This document shows positions 63,039 through 64,000 of a DNA stretch of 64,000 bases, in pieces (positions within the stretch are counted from its first letter, which is position 1; each line of letters starts with the position of its first letter). The position numbers and the translations under genes were made by a program. The notes below the pieces were generated by a model. The model had not been told where the DNA came from and did no database searches. It saw nothing but the letters and a program-made list of their open reading frames with translations. This stretch comes from Sphingomonas jatrophae (GTDB lineage: Bacteria > Pseudomonadota > Alphaproteobacteria > Sphingomonadales > Sphingomonadaceae), in contig NZ_FOZG01000001.1 of assembly GCF_900113315.1 (NCBI RefSeq), positions 1,178,001 to 1,242,000 of the forward strand, written 5' to 3'.

Positions 63039-64000
63039 CTAAGCCCGCATCGCCGCGATCCGCGCATCCACCCGCGCGTCGAACAAGGTCAGCGGCATCG
63101 CCCCTTCCTTCAGGATCTCGTGGAACTGGCGCGCGTCGAACTTCGGCCCCAGCGCCGCCTCGGCCTTGGCCCGCGCCCGCGCCCACGCCATGTGGCCGAT
63201 CTTGTAGCTGCACGCCTGCCCCGCCTGTGTGCAGTAACGCTCCACCTCGCGCTGCGACCGCGGCTGCGCAAAGCCCGTTGCCTTGACGAGGTAATCGGTC
63301 GCCTGTTCACGCGTCCAGCGCTTGGCGTGGATGCCCGTGTCCACCACCAGCCGCGCCGCGCGGAACAGGAAGGACTGGAGATAGCCCGCCTCCTCCACCG
63401 GCCCGGCATAGCCGCCGAGCGTCTTGGCCACCTCCTCGGCATAGAGCGCCCAGCCCTCGCCATAGGCCGACAGGAAGATGATCTTTCGCAGCATCGGCAT
63501 GTCGACTGCCTCCTGCGTCAGCGACAATTGCAGGTGATGCCCCGGCACGCCCTCGTGATAGCTGAGCGCCGGCAGCGTATATTTCGGCCAGTCGCCGACA
63601 TCCTTCAGGTTGATGAAGTAGATGGCCGGCCGCGATCCATCGAGCGCGGCGGTGCGGTAATAGCCGTTCGATGCGCCGTCCTGGATCTCCACCGGCACCG
63701 CGCGGATCTCCAGCGGCTGCGTCGGCAGCGTCGCAAAGGCTTGCGGCAGCTTCTTCTGCATCGCCGCCACGCCCTCGTTCAGCCCGGCGAGCAGCTCCGC
63801 GCGGCCCGCCTCGCTGTTGGCGTAGAGCTGCGCGGGCGACTTGTTGAGCGCGACCAGCCGCTCGCCAACGCTCCCTTTCGTCAGCCCCTGCCCCTTCAGG
63901 ATCGTGTCGAGCCGACCGCTGATCTCCGCCACCTGCTCGAGACCGGCGCGGTGCACCTCGTCGGGCGTCATGCTGGTCGTCGTCGCCTGCGCCAGCGCCA
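63039..64000 (-). CDS. DUF885 family metallopeptidase-like protein, 5' end missing
   Basis: About the C-terminal 320 residues are present; the frame stays open to the right edge (ALAQATTTS precedes the internal MTPDEVHRAGL). The putative zinc motif is LSYHEGVPGHHLQLSL, with EGWALYAEEVAKTLGGY, YFINLKDVGDWPKYTL and GHMAWARARAKAEAALGPKF typical of DUF885. Relatives are usually exported and have an N-terminal signal that would be outside the window. Natural substrate unknown. Confidence 0.9.
   Translation of the reverse strand, partial: ALAQATTTSMTPDEVHRAGLEQVAEISGRLDTILKGQGLTKGSVGERLVALNKSPAQLYANSEAGRAELLAGLNEGVAAMQKKLPQAFATLPTQPLEIRAVPVEIQDGASNGYYRTAALDGSRPAIYFINLKDVGDWPKYTLPALSYHEGVPGHHLQLSLTQEAVDMPMLRKIIFLSAYGEGWALYAEEVAKTLGGYAGPVEEAGYLQSFLFRAARLVVDTGIHAKRWTREQATDYLVKATGFAQPRSQREVERYCTQAGQACSYKIGHMAWARARAKAEAALGPKFDARQFHEILKEGAMPLTLFDARVDARIAAMRA

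Overview
The window is high-GC (roughly two-thirds G+C by eye), densely packed chromosomal DNA with many ATGA/GTGA stop-start overlaps. It looks alphaproteobacterial, most likely a Sphingomonas-like sphingomonad. The basis is the TrcR/DUF1013 regulator, the TIGR02300 FYDLN-acid protein next to aroA-cmk-rpsA, the bioF-bioD-bioA order, the ABC-2 permease/M1 peptidase fusion and two families of long intergenic inverted repeats. The genus cannot be fixed from sequence reading alone.

Layout. 1-3.2 kb: biotin synthesis (bioF cut by the window edge, bioD, bioA). 3.3-7.1 kb: a three-subunit exported molybdenum aldehyde oxidoreductase (paoABC type). 7.2-12.1 kb: a 1217-residue PAS/GAF hybrid histidine kinase, an HSL-type alpha/beta hydrolase and a small membrane protein. 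12.2-20.2 kb (minus strand): a complete Kdp potassium-uptake operon, with a 27-residue ORF, then kdpF, kdpA, kdpB, kdpC, kdpD and kdpE, preceded by a tandem repeat. 20.2-25.4 kb: an ABC-2 permease fused to an M1 peptidase, its ATPase, and a divergent TetR regulator. 25.4-32.2 kb: a tightly packed plus-strand operon of eight genes (SPFH-SHOCT, two zinc-ribbon/DUF4178 proteins, a 49-residue membrane peptide, DUF350, a membrane-anchored aminopropyltransferase, a Tat-type FAD oxidoreductase, SpeD). 32.2-36.1 kb: a polytopic membrane protein and a large RTX-type calcium-binding protein.

36.3-44.55 kb is an integrated genomic island of about 8.26 kb inserted in the 3' end of queA. A 107-bp copy of the queA end lies at 36212-36318, next to a tyrosine recombinase, and matches 44469-44575 inside queA with 13 mismatches and a perfectly conserved 21-bp core at one edge. 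The island supplied queA with a replacement 3' end. Inside it are a frameshifted zinc-ribbon/P-loop ATPase, five small minus-strand genes with two duplicated families (small membrane proteins and VVEPGDT-motif proteins), two intrinsic terminators placed just in front of the VVEPGDT genes, a structured intergenic region, and a frameshifted DUF262-type gene of visibly lower GC.

44.5-64 kb returns to core genome: queA, a peptidyl-prolyl isomerase, coaD, ispA, xseB, an MBL hydrolase, trcR, a GST, tRNA-Ala, aroA, an alpha/beta hydrolase, cmk, rpsA, ihfB, tRNA-Leu, glpX, a PLD-like protein, an aldo/keto reductase, tRNA-Glu, recJ, a glutathione peroxidase, a small membrane protein and the C-terminal part of a DUF885 peptidase running off the right edge.

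The two places most worth follow-up are the queA island with its small-gene array and the polyamine-linked membrane operon at 25.4-32.2 kb. Boundaries and starts were chosen by reading frames, Shine-Dalgarno-like sequences and overlaps; no database search was possible.
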